A stretch of 21,935 nucleotides of DNA. Origin: Amoeboradix gromovi. Taxonomy: Eukaryota > Sanchytriomycota > Sanchytriomycetes > Sanchytriales > Sanchytriaceae. Where the stretch lies: assembly GCA_018985225.1 (NCBI GenBank), contig JADGIF010000085.1, positions 1-21,935 on the forward strand. The letters are read 5' to 3'. This document shows positions 1 to 7,460 of the stretch, in pieces. Position 1 is the first letter of the stretch, and each line of letters opens with the position of its first letter. The notes below the pieces were generated by a model that saw only the letters and a program-made list of their open reading frames with translations, was not told the origin of the DNA and ran no database searches. The position numbers and the translations under genes were made by a program.

Positions 1-479
1 TCTTAATGCTTTGGCATTGGCTCTAACGTACATGGCTCGAGGGCTATATGTTGGCTTATTAGAGACACTGTATGTCCTTGGCATTTCGCGTCTTGGATGC
101 ATGTTATTTCTCTAATTTCAGGCCATTCTCAGCTGCTCTTATATTAGAAAGCTCTATGGCAAAATCTGCCTTATTTTAGGCCTTGTAATTTCCTTGAAGG
201 TTTCAGAACTAACTTCATTGAATGTATTTACGATATCAAATAAAAGCTGTAAACCATTTTATAGAAAACCAACGTAATCATTCTCTATCTTCGCAAAAGA
301 TGGGTTGACTGTATAGCTTAGTAGCATAATGCTAGTGTAATGAAAAGATTTTAACAGCTTCTAATTCTTACTCATAAAAGATTTGCTATTTAAAGTTCTT
401 TGTCTATTTTCCTTTGATATCCCAAGTGATGAAGAATCCAAATATATCGTACTTTAAATCAGTTAATTTTTCGACTCAA

Positions 480-504
480 TCTAGTTTTTATATTTGATGT
501 CTCC
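480..504. repeat. Solo terminal-repeat-like sequence upstream of cdc25
   Basis: The stretch reads TCTAGTTTTTATATTTGATG followed by TCTCC. It matches, in the right-end orientation, the terminal inverted repeat of the MITE-like copies at 11783-12156 and 14728-15229. No matching left end was found between 1 and 480, so the rest of the element is outside the window or decayed. It sits directly before the TATA box of the cdc25 gene. I see no gene in 1-479. Confidence 0.55.
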
Positions 505-510
505 TATCTT

Positions 511-517
511 TATAAAA
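511..517 (+). promoter_or_regulatory. TATA box of cdc25
   Basis: TATAAAA lies 33 bp upstream of the ATG at 550. A similar spacing is seen at ODC and at the small ORF at 18745, which suggests short 5' leaders. The assignment rests on motif and spacing only. Confidence 0.5.
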
Positions 518-549
518 GCTTAAAAATTGTTTTTTGAATCTCGTTTCGA

Positions 550-1318
550 ATGGTAAACTCAAAACTAATTCCAATACTAAAACCAAACACTCTAAATCCT
601 GAACATTCCAAGTTCAAGACACCTATGAAGCCAAAAGCCAGTGATAAAGACCCATTTGATAGACTTTCAGCATATAATGTAAATCAAATATTACATACTC
701 ATATCCAAACGCGTAAAAAGATTTTGCTGGACTGTAGATACCCTTTTGAGTTTGATGGAGGTCACATACCTTTTGCTCTGAACTCTCATAACCCAAATGA
801 GATGTTGGACATGCTTTTTAATTTTGAACTCGTAAGCAAAAACTGCGACATAATACTCCATTGCGAGTTCTCGTCAAAGAGAGGGCCTGATATGTACTTT
901 CTTTTAATTTAGGGCACTACTGATCAGAAAGTACGATCGCCAAAAAAATAAAAATAATTATCCCATGTTGGATTTCCCTAATATATACATATTAGAAGGA
1001 GGATACAAAGCATGGTATGTACTTTATGGATCAAATTATAACTGTGGATACTTGCAAATGAACAACTTTCTATATAGAGAGCAATTGATAAAATGTGAAC
1101 GGGAAAGAAAAAGCTGGATGAGTGAATCTTTATGCGCAATAGAGAACAGAGCTCATATGAAATTCATCACTCCTTCCCCAATGGTTTCTGACAAAAACAT
1201 TTGGGATACTAGTCCTTTGAGCAGAATAGGCTCCCCTTTACCCATGCGTAAAACTTATGATGAATCGCCATTTCATATACGTAGAAGTACTAACGACAGC
1301 GATATGATGGAATTTTAA
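550..1318 (+). CDS. cdc25: Cdc25-type M-phase inducer phosphatase, two exons (550-893, 913-1318)
   Basis: This is a rhodanese-fold dual-specificity phosphatase that would activate the mitotic cyclin-dependent kinase by removing inhibitory phosphates. The spliced protein is 249 aa. Residues 59-74 (LLDCRYPFEFDGGHIP) are the family LIDCR..FEYxGGHI motif. The active-site CX5R loop is HCEFSSKRGP, with C105 and R111. The reading frame breaks just after this loop. Removing a 19-nt GT..AG segment restores MALLIRKYDR and then ILEGGYKAWY, the standard continuation of Cdc25. The unspliced frame stops at 912 and would lack the end of the catalytic domain. The N-terminal region is short (about 55 aa), so long regulatory extensions seen in animals are absent. 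The C-terminus after residue 170 is low-complexity with several Ser-Pro or Thr-Pro sites, possible CDK targets. Confidence 0.88.
894..912 (+). other. 19-nt spliceosomal-type intron in cdc25
   Basis: The sequence is GTACTTTCTTTTAATTTAG. It has GT and AG ends and a TTAAT that could act as branch point four bases before the AG. It interrupts a codon after the second base; joining AT to G gives Met and restores the conserved Cdc25 frame on both sides. Retention introduces a stop at the intron's own TAG. Confidence 0.75.
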
Positions 1319-1683
1319 TAAATATGTTTTAATACTGTAAACATTTTAAAGGAGTTCACATATAATATATGAAACAGTTAAGGAGTATCTCTTTTCCTTT
1401 TTACAATACGCACTCAGATAAACAGCGAATAAGATACTGAAAGAATATTGCAATGAATTTATTGAAATACAATTTTTAAGACCATGACCTTTTCAAAAAA
1501 TTCAATGGGCCTTGGCGTTTGATTTTTGTGCAAATTATTTTTGTGTTGGTAAAAGCTGGCTAATGTATATCCAACTAGAATATGAAGCTACCTGGCCGTT
1601 AAATAGCTGGTACTAGAGGAATTTCTTGGCTAATATGTCAGTTTTTGCTAAATTTTAAAGTTTGTCTTTTGCTTTTCTCAGGC
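1319..1683. other. Intergenic, no gene seen
   Basis: This AT-rich stretch after the cdc25 stop holds no ORF of note and no recognisable RNA gene. The first 150 bases presumably include the 3' UTR of cdc25. Confidence 0.4.
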
Positions 1684-2796
1684 TTGACATACTCTGTGAA
1701 AAGTAGACTCTGGGTGTAGCTGGATAGGCAAAAAGAAAAGAAACAATAATAAAGATGTTTACATGCCAATTAAAAGGCACCCAAAACTAGTTTACCAGTC
1801 TTGTCAAGCAATTGCACTGACATAAGCAACAAACACAGAATAATTAGTGCAATCAACAAGATAGCTCCAACATTGTCATCTGCCATGAATGCTATAAACT
1901 GTTGTTGAATTCTAGAGCAAATATTAATAACGGGCTAATGAGCCTACCTAATGATCATCCAGAAGAGCAGCTAGTATTCAATATTTCCACATTTATTTCT
2001 TGCGTAAATAGGGTCAGATTATCTACTGGGGACAAGCTCTATTATGCAATAACTAACTTCGCCAACCTCTTAGATGAGTTCCTAATTTCCAGACCAACTG
2101 GGAAGGTATAGGAATGTGTCAGCATACTATGCTCTTAGAAGCAAGGTAAAGGATAACCAATATTGAACTTGAACATTTCAGACACGCCAGCAATGATTAT
2201 CTCAAAAGTCAAATGTTCAAGGCAATTAAAATCCAAGTATCGCATTAGAAAAGCGAAGAAATATCGGTTTAAATGATTCAAAATTGAGCAGAAGATTGTG
2301 GATTTGATGCCTAACGAGCTGTATTGGGTTACGTATAGCTGTGAACATAGAAGCAAAGATCTAAGTGAAGAGTGGGATTAAGTGATTTTCTATGGTGACG
2401 AAGACTATCAGCAAGACAAAGAGGGCGACTGAAGCATCTCGAATAAGAAACTGATGCATGTTTTCCGTAGAAGGACATTGGTCTTACTCATTTCTATCTT
2501 CTTAACATCCAAAGACGGCTTCAACTGTCATGAGAATAATGACATAAGGTCATTCATTTGATCTCGTTGAATCTCAAGGTTACGCCAGCGTGATCGATGT
2601 GATTGCATATTATTAAACCCTTCAAGTAACAAAAAGTAGCGGCGTTAGGTCTGAATGGGAAAGAACAGGAACCTGTAAAGAGGAGCCACCTAGTTCTTAG
2701 ATTATAGACTACTAGATATTGTACTAGGTTAGATCCACCGTCTTTAGACATTTGTTGTTCAAAGGCTGTCTAGTTTTTTACTGTGAATCCTAGTCC
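1684..2796. repeat. Possible degenerate transposable element with inverted ends
   Basis: The left end at 1684-1714 (core ACTCTGTGAAAAGTAGACT) matches the sequence at 21808-21838 at 25 of 31 positions. The right end at 2767-2796 in reverse complement begins GGGACTAGG and contains GTAAAAAACTAGAC, the same theme. Between them lie only short ORFs broken by stops, for example 1902-2111 and a plus-strand stretch near 2311-2380. I could not name a transposase family. The pairing of these two ends into one element is inference. Confidence 0.35.
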
Positions 2797-2977
2797 CAGG
2801 GTGTTATATACAAGTCTCCATTTTTAGAGCCATTGAATTTAATTGATCGAACCATGTATGGTGATTACATGAGATACACAGCTCCGACATGCTCTGTTCT
2901 CAGACTTTCAAATTGAGTAAAATCTTGGATTCTCTTCTTTTTTCTCCATGAAAATGGGTCGAGGCCTCTAGCAACGT

Positions 2978-3290
2978 TTATTCAGCTGTTTTGCAAATCA
3001 GGAGATAAAGATGCATGAGGGCTCCATGCAGGTAGCCGTTGACACAATCACCATATGGTACTAAGAGACTTCGTGATCTATGTGCTGCTGTAGAGTCTAT
3101 AATTGCCAACTTGACTGGCAGTACTCGTGCAATATATGACAGCAAGGCAGACATAGTTATATATGTCGTTGTCGAATCCTTCTTTAGGGTATCGGAAGAG
3201 TGAGCAACCGCTGTAATGAAGTTTCTGGCTGTTGCTTTCACTGAAAATTCCTGATTTTCTCTTAATCCAGGCTTTGAAGCAGGGCTGCAA
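2978..3290 (+). repeat. Decayed transposon ORF fragment (dispersed repeat copy 1)
   Basis: From about 3050 a plus-strand frame reads PYGTKRLRDLC and stays open to a stop near 3207. The following bases, including GAGTGAGCAACCGCTGTAAT and a later GATTTTCTCTTAATCCAGG, align with parts of the copies at 11420-11580, 15605-15780 and 18270-18440. It is therefore an old, broken member of a dispersed family. Two overlapping minus-strand ORFs here look like shadows. The stretch 3291-3583 holds no gene that I can see. Confidence 0.45.
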
Positions 3291-3584
3291 ATGGTAGAAT
3301 TAAATAAACTTTCAATCTTATTTGTGTCTCAAGTGATCAACGTAATTGTTTAGATTGAATTTTCAAGAACAAATACTTCAGATATCGGAGTTTGCTGATA
3401 CTGAAGCGACCTATGTATATGCAGGTGACATATTGTAAGATCTATCGGCGTTTGACTAAAGCGATAAAGCATTATCATAATAATTGAAGATTCCTGCTAT
3501 AATTTTTAATGACATACCCGCAACAGCTCAATAATACCTGCTAGATTAATCTTAGGAAAGATCTGCTTTTTAAAATCAAACGTT

Positions 3585-3602
3585 ATATGGGACATGCAAT
3601 GA
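3585..3602 (+). repeat. Candidate left inverted repeat of the Fanzor unit
   Basis: ATATGGGACATGCAATGA matches the reverse complement of 5789-5806 at 15 of 18 positions. The Fanzor start codon (3587) lies inside it. The outer part (TATATGGGACA) is also shared with the repeat end at 21804-21814. Confidence 0.5.
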
Positions 3603-5791
3603 CATTCTGGCCTCATCGCTTCTTTGAAACACTCCTTAATAAAATCGTATTTAAACAAATCTTGTTTTTGTTTCCTTCAAACATGTATAAAGTCTTAAAA
3701 GCGAAATATTCAAAAGAATTACTCAATATTCGTTTACCTTTACGTTATGGTGCTAATATAGATGATCCCATTCTATATGGAACACCTCCTAGAAAGAAAC
3801 AAAAATTACTCAAGGACCTATATCAAAAAGAAGAATTAGAAGAACGATATGAAATATTCAAAGATATTGATAATAGACCCTGTCTTTCAAATTATGATAC
3901 AAGAAAATCAACCATCTCAATGACATTAGAAAAGGCATTGTTTCATCAAGGTGGAAAAATCAAGAGGAACAAATTGGATCGTGTTGTTTCAGGAATTTCT
4001 AAAGCATCCTTTTGGGTATATTTGTTTTTGAATTGGTACACACAGGAAACTAGTGATTTATATCCAATTGCGGATCAATGTCAAACGAGTATCACATTTC
4101 TTCTATACTACTTTGTCCATTGTGAAACTAGAGGTAGGAAATTACATGGATCTAAAACACATTTACTTTTGAATCGCTTTGCTACGATGTATCCTAATTC
4201 AAGACAAATTGATTTAAGTGATATTAAAATTGATTCGAATCTATTCAATAATACAGCAACATCTATTATGAATGCGTGTAAACTTTATCAGAAACTATTG
4301 AATGAAGATGATGAATTTTATATCAAGAAACTTCAAAAAGCTATTGTAAGTGGTCAATTCATGAGATGGGAAAGAGCTCATATCACACCAACCAAAAACA
4401 TGACATATGAATTATATGCTAAATCAAGGAATATTTCTAGAGCCTTATTTACATTAGAATTCAGATATAATATCAACAAGAATGTGAATCAAGAGAACCA
4501 TAATACTCATTTTAAATTCAAATGGTTACGAAAACAAGTATTTAAAAGAGATCCTAGATGTGCTGATATTTATATGTATCCAACATCACAATTCAAAGTG
4601 GATCGACTCACTATTGATCTCAAGACCATGCAATCTTTATTTGGAAACAAAACAGAATGGAAGGATCATTTTGATACAACAAAGATGGGTATCAATCCTT
4701 TATTATTAACAACCATGAAAACCATCAAAACAGATGGATTTACTGTACAGTTTGTCTTTGAGAAACAACGCCAGGTCCAATATATGACAAAACAACGACC
4801 CAGCTTTCCGTTTTATGAATGGAATACAAAAGAACCTGGTCCATATGAAAAACTATGTCCTCAAGTCGATTATCCTGATGATAAACCACGCTTTGATAAC
4901 ATCAAGAGTTGTCCATATTTACCAAAGAAACATGGGATACGCTTTCTGAATACATTAAATAAAATGGCTATTGATCAAATTAAGAAAGAACATATGGTAT
5001 GTGTTGATCCAGGTATCAAGTTAGTGTATTGTGCCAAGGCAGGTCAAGATATTGTCTCTATGTCTAATGGTAGACATCATCATCTACTCATGTCAAAACC
5101 TTTTAGAAATTATGATCAAAAACGTAAAAGAGGTATTCAAACTCAATTAGATTTATTAAGTATGACAAGACGTCTAGATGACTATTTAGAAGCAGTGAAT
5201 CATGTTTTTAATGATCTTTCTAATGTCTTTGGAGATTTAGAATATAGAAAATGGCGTTTTAGAAAGGATGGACTTCGTCGAAAGATTGATGATTTAGTAT
5301 ACATGGAATTAATGACTGGTAAGAAACAATGTGCTAATTTCTATTTTAATGATAAAAGAAGAGCTAAACAGACATTTAAAGTCAAGGATCATGAACATAG
5401 AAATATTTATTGGGGTGATGGAAGTTATGGCCATGGGAAAGTAAATGCAGTTGTTCCAAACAAACGATTGATTTATGCATTGTGTAAGAAAGCTAGAGTC
5501 ATCATCACACCAGAATTCAGAACATCGAAACTGTGTTGTAAATGTCATCACATCTTACCCACCAAAATGGTAGACATCAATGGTCAAAGACAACGTCAAT
5601 GTACAAATTGTCTCGTTGTAGTTGATAGAGATGTGAATGCCTCTATAAAAATAGAACAAGTTGTTAAAAGTTATTGTAGAACCTATGAAAAACCAGAATG
5701 GCAAGAATTAGACTTTGAAGCAACAACACCTTCGGGATACCCATTATGTACATCAATCGAACCCCCTATTCATGATAGGGTTAGTTTCTGA
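3587..5791 (+). CDS. Fanzor (Fanzor1-like) RNA-guided nuclease, TnpB relative
   Basis: This is a 734-aa intronless protein of the eukaryotic OMEGA family, in which known members use an RNA from the element's 3' end to cut DNA. The C-terminal third is a complete RuvC fold. RuvC-I is VCVDPG with D474. The second acidic residue is E643 in TPEFRTSK, the displaced position typical of Fanzor rather than the usual TnpB site. A zinc ribbon follows (C650, C653, C672, C675), then DRDVNAS with D682. About 470 residues precede RuvC, the length expected of Fanzor1 recognition and wedge regions. PPRKKQK at residues 67-73 resembles a nuclear localisation signal. ATG 3587 gives the longest frame; Met33 is a possible alternative. 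The gene has no nearby transposase. The family call is secure by motif; activity and subtype are inferred. Confidence 0.93.
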   Translation: MGHAMTFWPHRFFETLLNKIVFKQILFLFPSNMYKVLKAKYSKELLNIRLPLRYGANIDDPILYGTPPRKKQKLLKDLYQKEELEERYEIFKDIDNRPCLSNYDTRKSTISMTLEKALFHQGGKIKRNKLDRVVSGISKASFWVYLFLNWYTQETSDLYPIADQCQTSITFLLYYFVHCETRGRKLHGSKTHLLLNRFATMYPNSRQIDLSDIKIDSNLFNNTATSIMNACKLYQKLLNEDDEFYIKKLQKAIVSGQFMRWERAHITPTKNMTYELYAKSRNISRALFTLEFRYNINKNVNQENHNTHFKFKWLRKQVFKRDPRCADIYMYPTSQFKVDRLTIDLKTMQSLFGNKTEWKDHFDTTKMGINPLLLTTMKTIKTDGFTVQFVFEKQRQVQYMTKQRPSFPFYEWNTKEPGPYEKLCPQVDYPDDKPRFDNIKSCPYLPKKHGIRFLNTLNKMAIDQIKKEHMVCVDPGIKLVYCAKAGQDIVSMSNGRHHHLLMSKPFRNYDQKRKRGIQTQLDLLSMTRRLDDYLEAVNHVFNDLSNVFGDLEYRKWRFRKDGLRRKIDDLVYMELMTGKKQCANFYFNDKRRAKQTFKVKDHEHRNIYWGDGSYGHGKVNAVVPNKRLIYALCKKARVIITPEFRTSKLCCKCHHILPTKMVDINGQRQRQCTNCLVVVDRDVNASIKIEQVVKSYCRTYEKPEWQELDFEATTPSGYPLCTSIEPPIHDRVSF
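5764..5780 (+). ncRNA. Hairpin at Fanzor 3' end, candidate part of the guide RNA scaffold
   Basis: CCCTAT and ATAGGG form a perfect 6-bp stem around TCATG, extendable by AA/TT pairs across a two-base bulge. It overlaps the last codons of the Fanzor ORF, just before the stop and the right inverted repeat. In known Fanzor and TnpB elements the guide RNA comes from this region. Only the hairpin is seen; its role is inference. Confidence 0.35.
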
Positions 5792-5806
5792 TTGTATGTC
5801 TCATAT
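5789..5806 (+). repeat. Candidate right inverted repeat of the Fanzor unit
   Basis: TGATTGTATGTCTCATAT is the inverted partner of 3585-3602. The Fanzor stop codon is its first three bases, so the unit would be little more than the ORF itself (about 2.2 kb). Confidence 0.5.
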
Positions 5807-5825
5807 GTGATTTCTTAACAGATAA

Positions 5826-5853
5826 GGCATCAAGTGTAAAAATTAGACCAATT
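5826..5853 (+). repeat. Diverged MITE-type terminal repeat just beyond the Fanzor unit
   Basis: The stretch GGCATCAAGTGTAAAAATTA and its next eight bases match 11785-11812, the end of MITE copy A, at 21 of 28 positions. All seven differences are transitions. No partner end was recognised, and the bases that follow do not resemble the MITE interior. Confidence 0.45.
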
Positions 5854-5957
5854 GCTTATCAAAATAGATTTCATTAAATTGAAAACAATAACTTTATTGA
5901 TGCTCTAAATTGCACAAATAATAGCTGCATTTATTTAATAGTCTTCATACATATGAA

Positions 5958-6455
5958 TTAATTTAAAGTAATGTTTTTAAAACTAATAACCAAATCGTCC
6001 CAAATGAATTCCTTTTTAACAGAGGTAGCTATTCTAACATGCTGCATCAAATCCATGACCCTAAGGGATTGAGCGTGTACAACAATTCCAAAAGAGTGGG
6101 ATTTATTTGGATTGCCTTCATAGAGTGAGAAATCAGCCCCGTAATTAAATCCGTTTATCTTAAAACCAACAATATCGCTATTATCTTCAACTTTTTCCCC
6201 TTCAACAACGTTACGACTTGCAAAAGGAATAACGTTATTAGGATACCTGTAATTTAAGCCAATGTTCCATTTGAATATAGTGTATTTGGGAGATCTAGTA
6301 AAATATGGATGCCTATCATTCAATGATCCCCAGGAAATAGGCAAAAGCTCATATTTACTAGAATTGTATTTGTCTGCTTCTGAGGTTGAATTTGTTTTCT
6401 TAAGTCTATTGTTGTAGCATTGGAGTAAATAGCCATCCCGTACAGCAATGGACAT
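5958..6455 (-). CDS. Hypothetical protein, possibly PI31 (PSMF1/Fub1)-like proteasome regulator
   Basis: This 165-aa protein starts at the ATG ending at 6455. Residues around 34-50 read SKYELLPISWGSLNDRHPYF. This resembles the ELLPxxWN..xD.Y.LRY segment of the N-terminal domain of PI31, a proteasome-binding regulator. A later hydrophobic strand (HSFGIVVHAQSLRVMDLM) would fit the same fold. PI31 proteins carry a proline-rich C-terminal tail, which is absent here. The match is short, so this is a tentative call and the protein may be unrelated. Its start lies only 15 bp from the start of the divergent KH gene, so the two probably share one promoter unless their true starts lie elsewhere. Confidence 0.5.
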   Translation of the reverse strand: MSIAVRDGYLLQCYNNRLKKTNSTSEADKYNSSKYELLPISWGSLNDRHPYFTRSPKYTIFKWNIGLNYRYPNNVIPFASRNVVEGEKVEDNSDIVGFKINGFNYGADFSLYEGNPNKSHSFGIVVHAQSLRVMDLMQHVRIATSVKKEFIWDDLVISFKNITLN

Positions 6456-6470
6456 GTATTAAAGTGATGT

Positions 6471-7115
6471 ATGACACAGGGAGGAAAGTTTGTTGAATAT
6501 GTAGAGATTGAAGGTGAGAAAGTAGCGCATTTCGTTATTAACGATGTACAAAATAGATATCACTTGTCTAAACCATCAACATTAAAGGAAATCGGGAAGC
6601 TAACAAAGACAGAGTTGCATTTGAAAGGGAAATATGCGCCTGATAGAGAAAGTGCAACGATATCTGAACCAGCACTTTACATTCAAATAACAGGCCCAAT
6701 TGATAATGTAAAAAAAGCAATTGAGATGATTTACAACGTGAAAGATAAGACTTCTGAACAAATGATGAAAGAATTAGAAACAGTAATTCCGCTGAATATG
6801 AAGGAAGCGATCCTAGACTCAGCCTTTAATATAAGACAGAGACTAGTCGGCAACCAAGGAACATACTTCAAATATATTCAAAATAAATCGTTTTGCACTG
6901 TACAGTTGAAAGGGTCGAATGAAAAAGATTATTTGGGGATACATTTGATTGCACCATCTATAGAAATGCTTAAGAAAGCCGAGGATTTAGTGAATGACCT
7001 AATAAGTACAACTAAAAGAGAGTATGAGAGATTTGTAAAAAGAAGAAATCAATCTTTGAAATCAATGCAAAGCATTGAGCAAATGAACAATCGTTACTAC
7101 ATGCCACCTCAATAA
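6471..7115 (+). CDS. KH-domain RNA-binding protein, KHDC4/Blom7-like
   Basis: This 214-aa protein has two KH-type units. The first, about residues 15-90, includes FVINDVQNRYHLSKPSTLKE and ends with ALYIQITGP; it lacks a GxxG loop, as in the divergent KH of KHDC4 and of the Prp5/DDX46 tail. The second, about 115-195, reads FNIRQRLVGNQGTYFKYIQ with a GNQG loop at 127-130, then VQLKG and a basic helix ending REYERF. This arrangement is that of KHDC4 (Blom7-alpha), which is linked to the spliceosome and to splice-site choice. The human protein is much longer, with a low-complexity tail; here only about 15 residues follow the domain. A splicing role is inferred from family. The gene is expressed away from the minus-strand gene that begins 15 bp upstream. 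Confidence 0.75.
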   Translation: MTQGGKFVEYVEIEGEKVAHFVINDVQNRYHLSKPSTLKEIGKLTKTELHLKGKYAPDRESATISEPALYIQITGPIDNVKKAIEMIYNVKDKTSEQMMKELETVIPLNMKEAILDSAFNIRQRLVGNQGTYFKYIQNKSFCTVQLKGSNEKDYLGIHLIAPSIEMLKKAEDLVNDLISTTKREYERFVKRRNQSLKSMQSIEQMNNRYYMPPQ

Positions 7116-7181
7116 AATAAAGGTGATTGGTTAAAAATTAGAATTTTCTTTACATTTTTGTAAATAGCTTCTTTCGCCGAG

Positions 7182-7292
7182 ATGAAAATGGAAAACCCTC
7201 TCCAATTTTCAAATAAAAGGAAACTTAATGAGGACCAGGAACAAATAGTGATCAAAAGACAAAGAAGTAACTGTATTGAACCTTTAATCTAG
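7182..7292 (+). CDS. Small ORF, 36 aa, basic
   Basis: The ORF lies in the gap between the KH gene and ODC. The peptide includes NKRKLNEDQEQIVIKRQR, two basic clusters around an acidic core, which looks more like a nuclear protein segment than random AT-rich sequence. It ends 131 bp before the chosen ODC TATA box. It could be a microprotein gene, a missed exon, or chance. I do not recognise a family. Confidence 0.25.
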   Translation: MKMENPLQFSNKRKLNEDQEQIVIKRQRSNCIEPLI

Positions 7293-7422
7293 ACTGAATA
7301 AATAAGTCTATATTAATTTCATTTTGTTAAAATAAATTTAAAACTACTTTTAGTAGAATTCTTAGTTTAATAGCATCAGATGACCATGTTATTAATCATG
7401 TGACATATGGTTTTCTGTTTTT

Positions 7423-7430
7423 TATATAAA
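7423..7430 (+). promoter_or_regulatory. TATA box of ODC
   Basis: TATATAAA lies 38 bp before the ATG at 7461. It falls inside the upstream in-frame extension from 7407, which argues that translation starts at 7461 and not at 7407. Confidence 0.55.
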
Positions 7431-7460
7431 ACTCCGCGCTCTGACCATCTGTTTGGAATC

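Noticed and set aside
894-912. Programmed frameshift or pseudogene instead of an intron in cdc25
   Set aside because: The segment has GT..AG ends, a plausible branch site, and a partner of nearly the same length and phase in ODC; splicing restores the conserved sequence without loss of residues. A frameshift would leave extra or missing codons.
1902-2111. 69-aa ORF as a cyclin-like gene
   Set aside because: A loose resemblance to a cyclin box helix was considered, but it begins with TTG, is short, and lies in a degenerate repeat.
5309-5551. Minus-strand ORF of 80 aa inside the Fanzor gene
   Set aside because: It is antisense to the conserved RuvC and zinc-ribbon region and has no family features, so it is a shadow.
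3587-5791. Bacterial TnpB from contamination
   Set aside because: The 470-aa N-terminal part and the displaced catalytic Glu are Fanzor features, and the gene sits among fungal genes and eukaryotic repeats without a TnpA.
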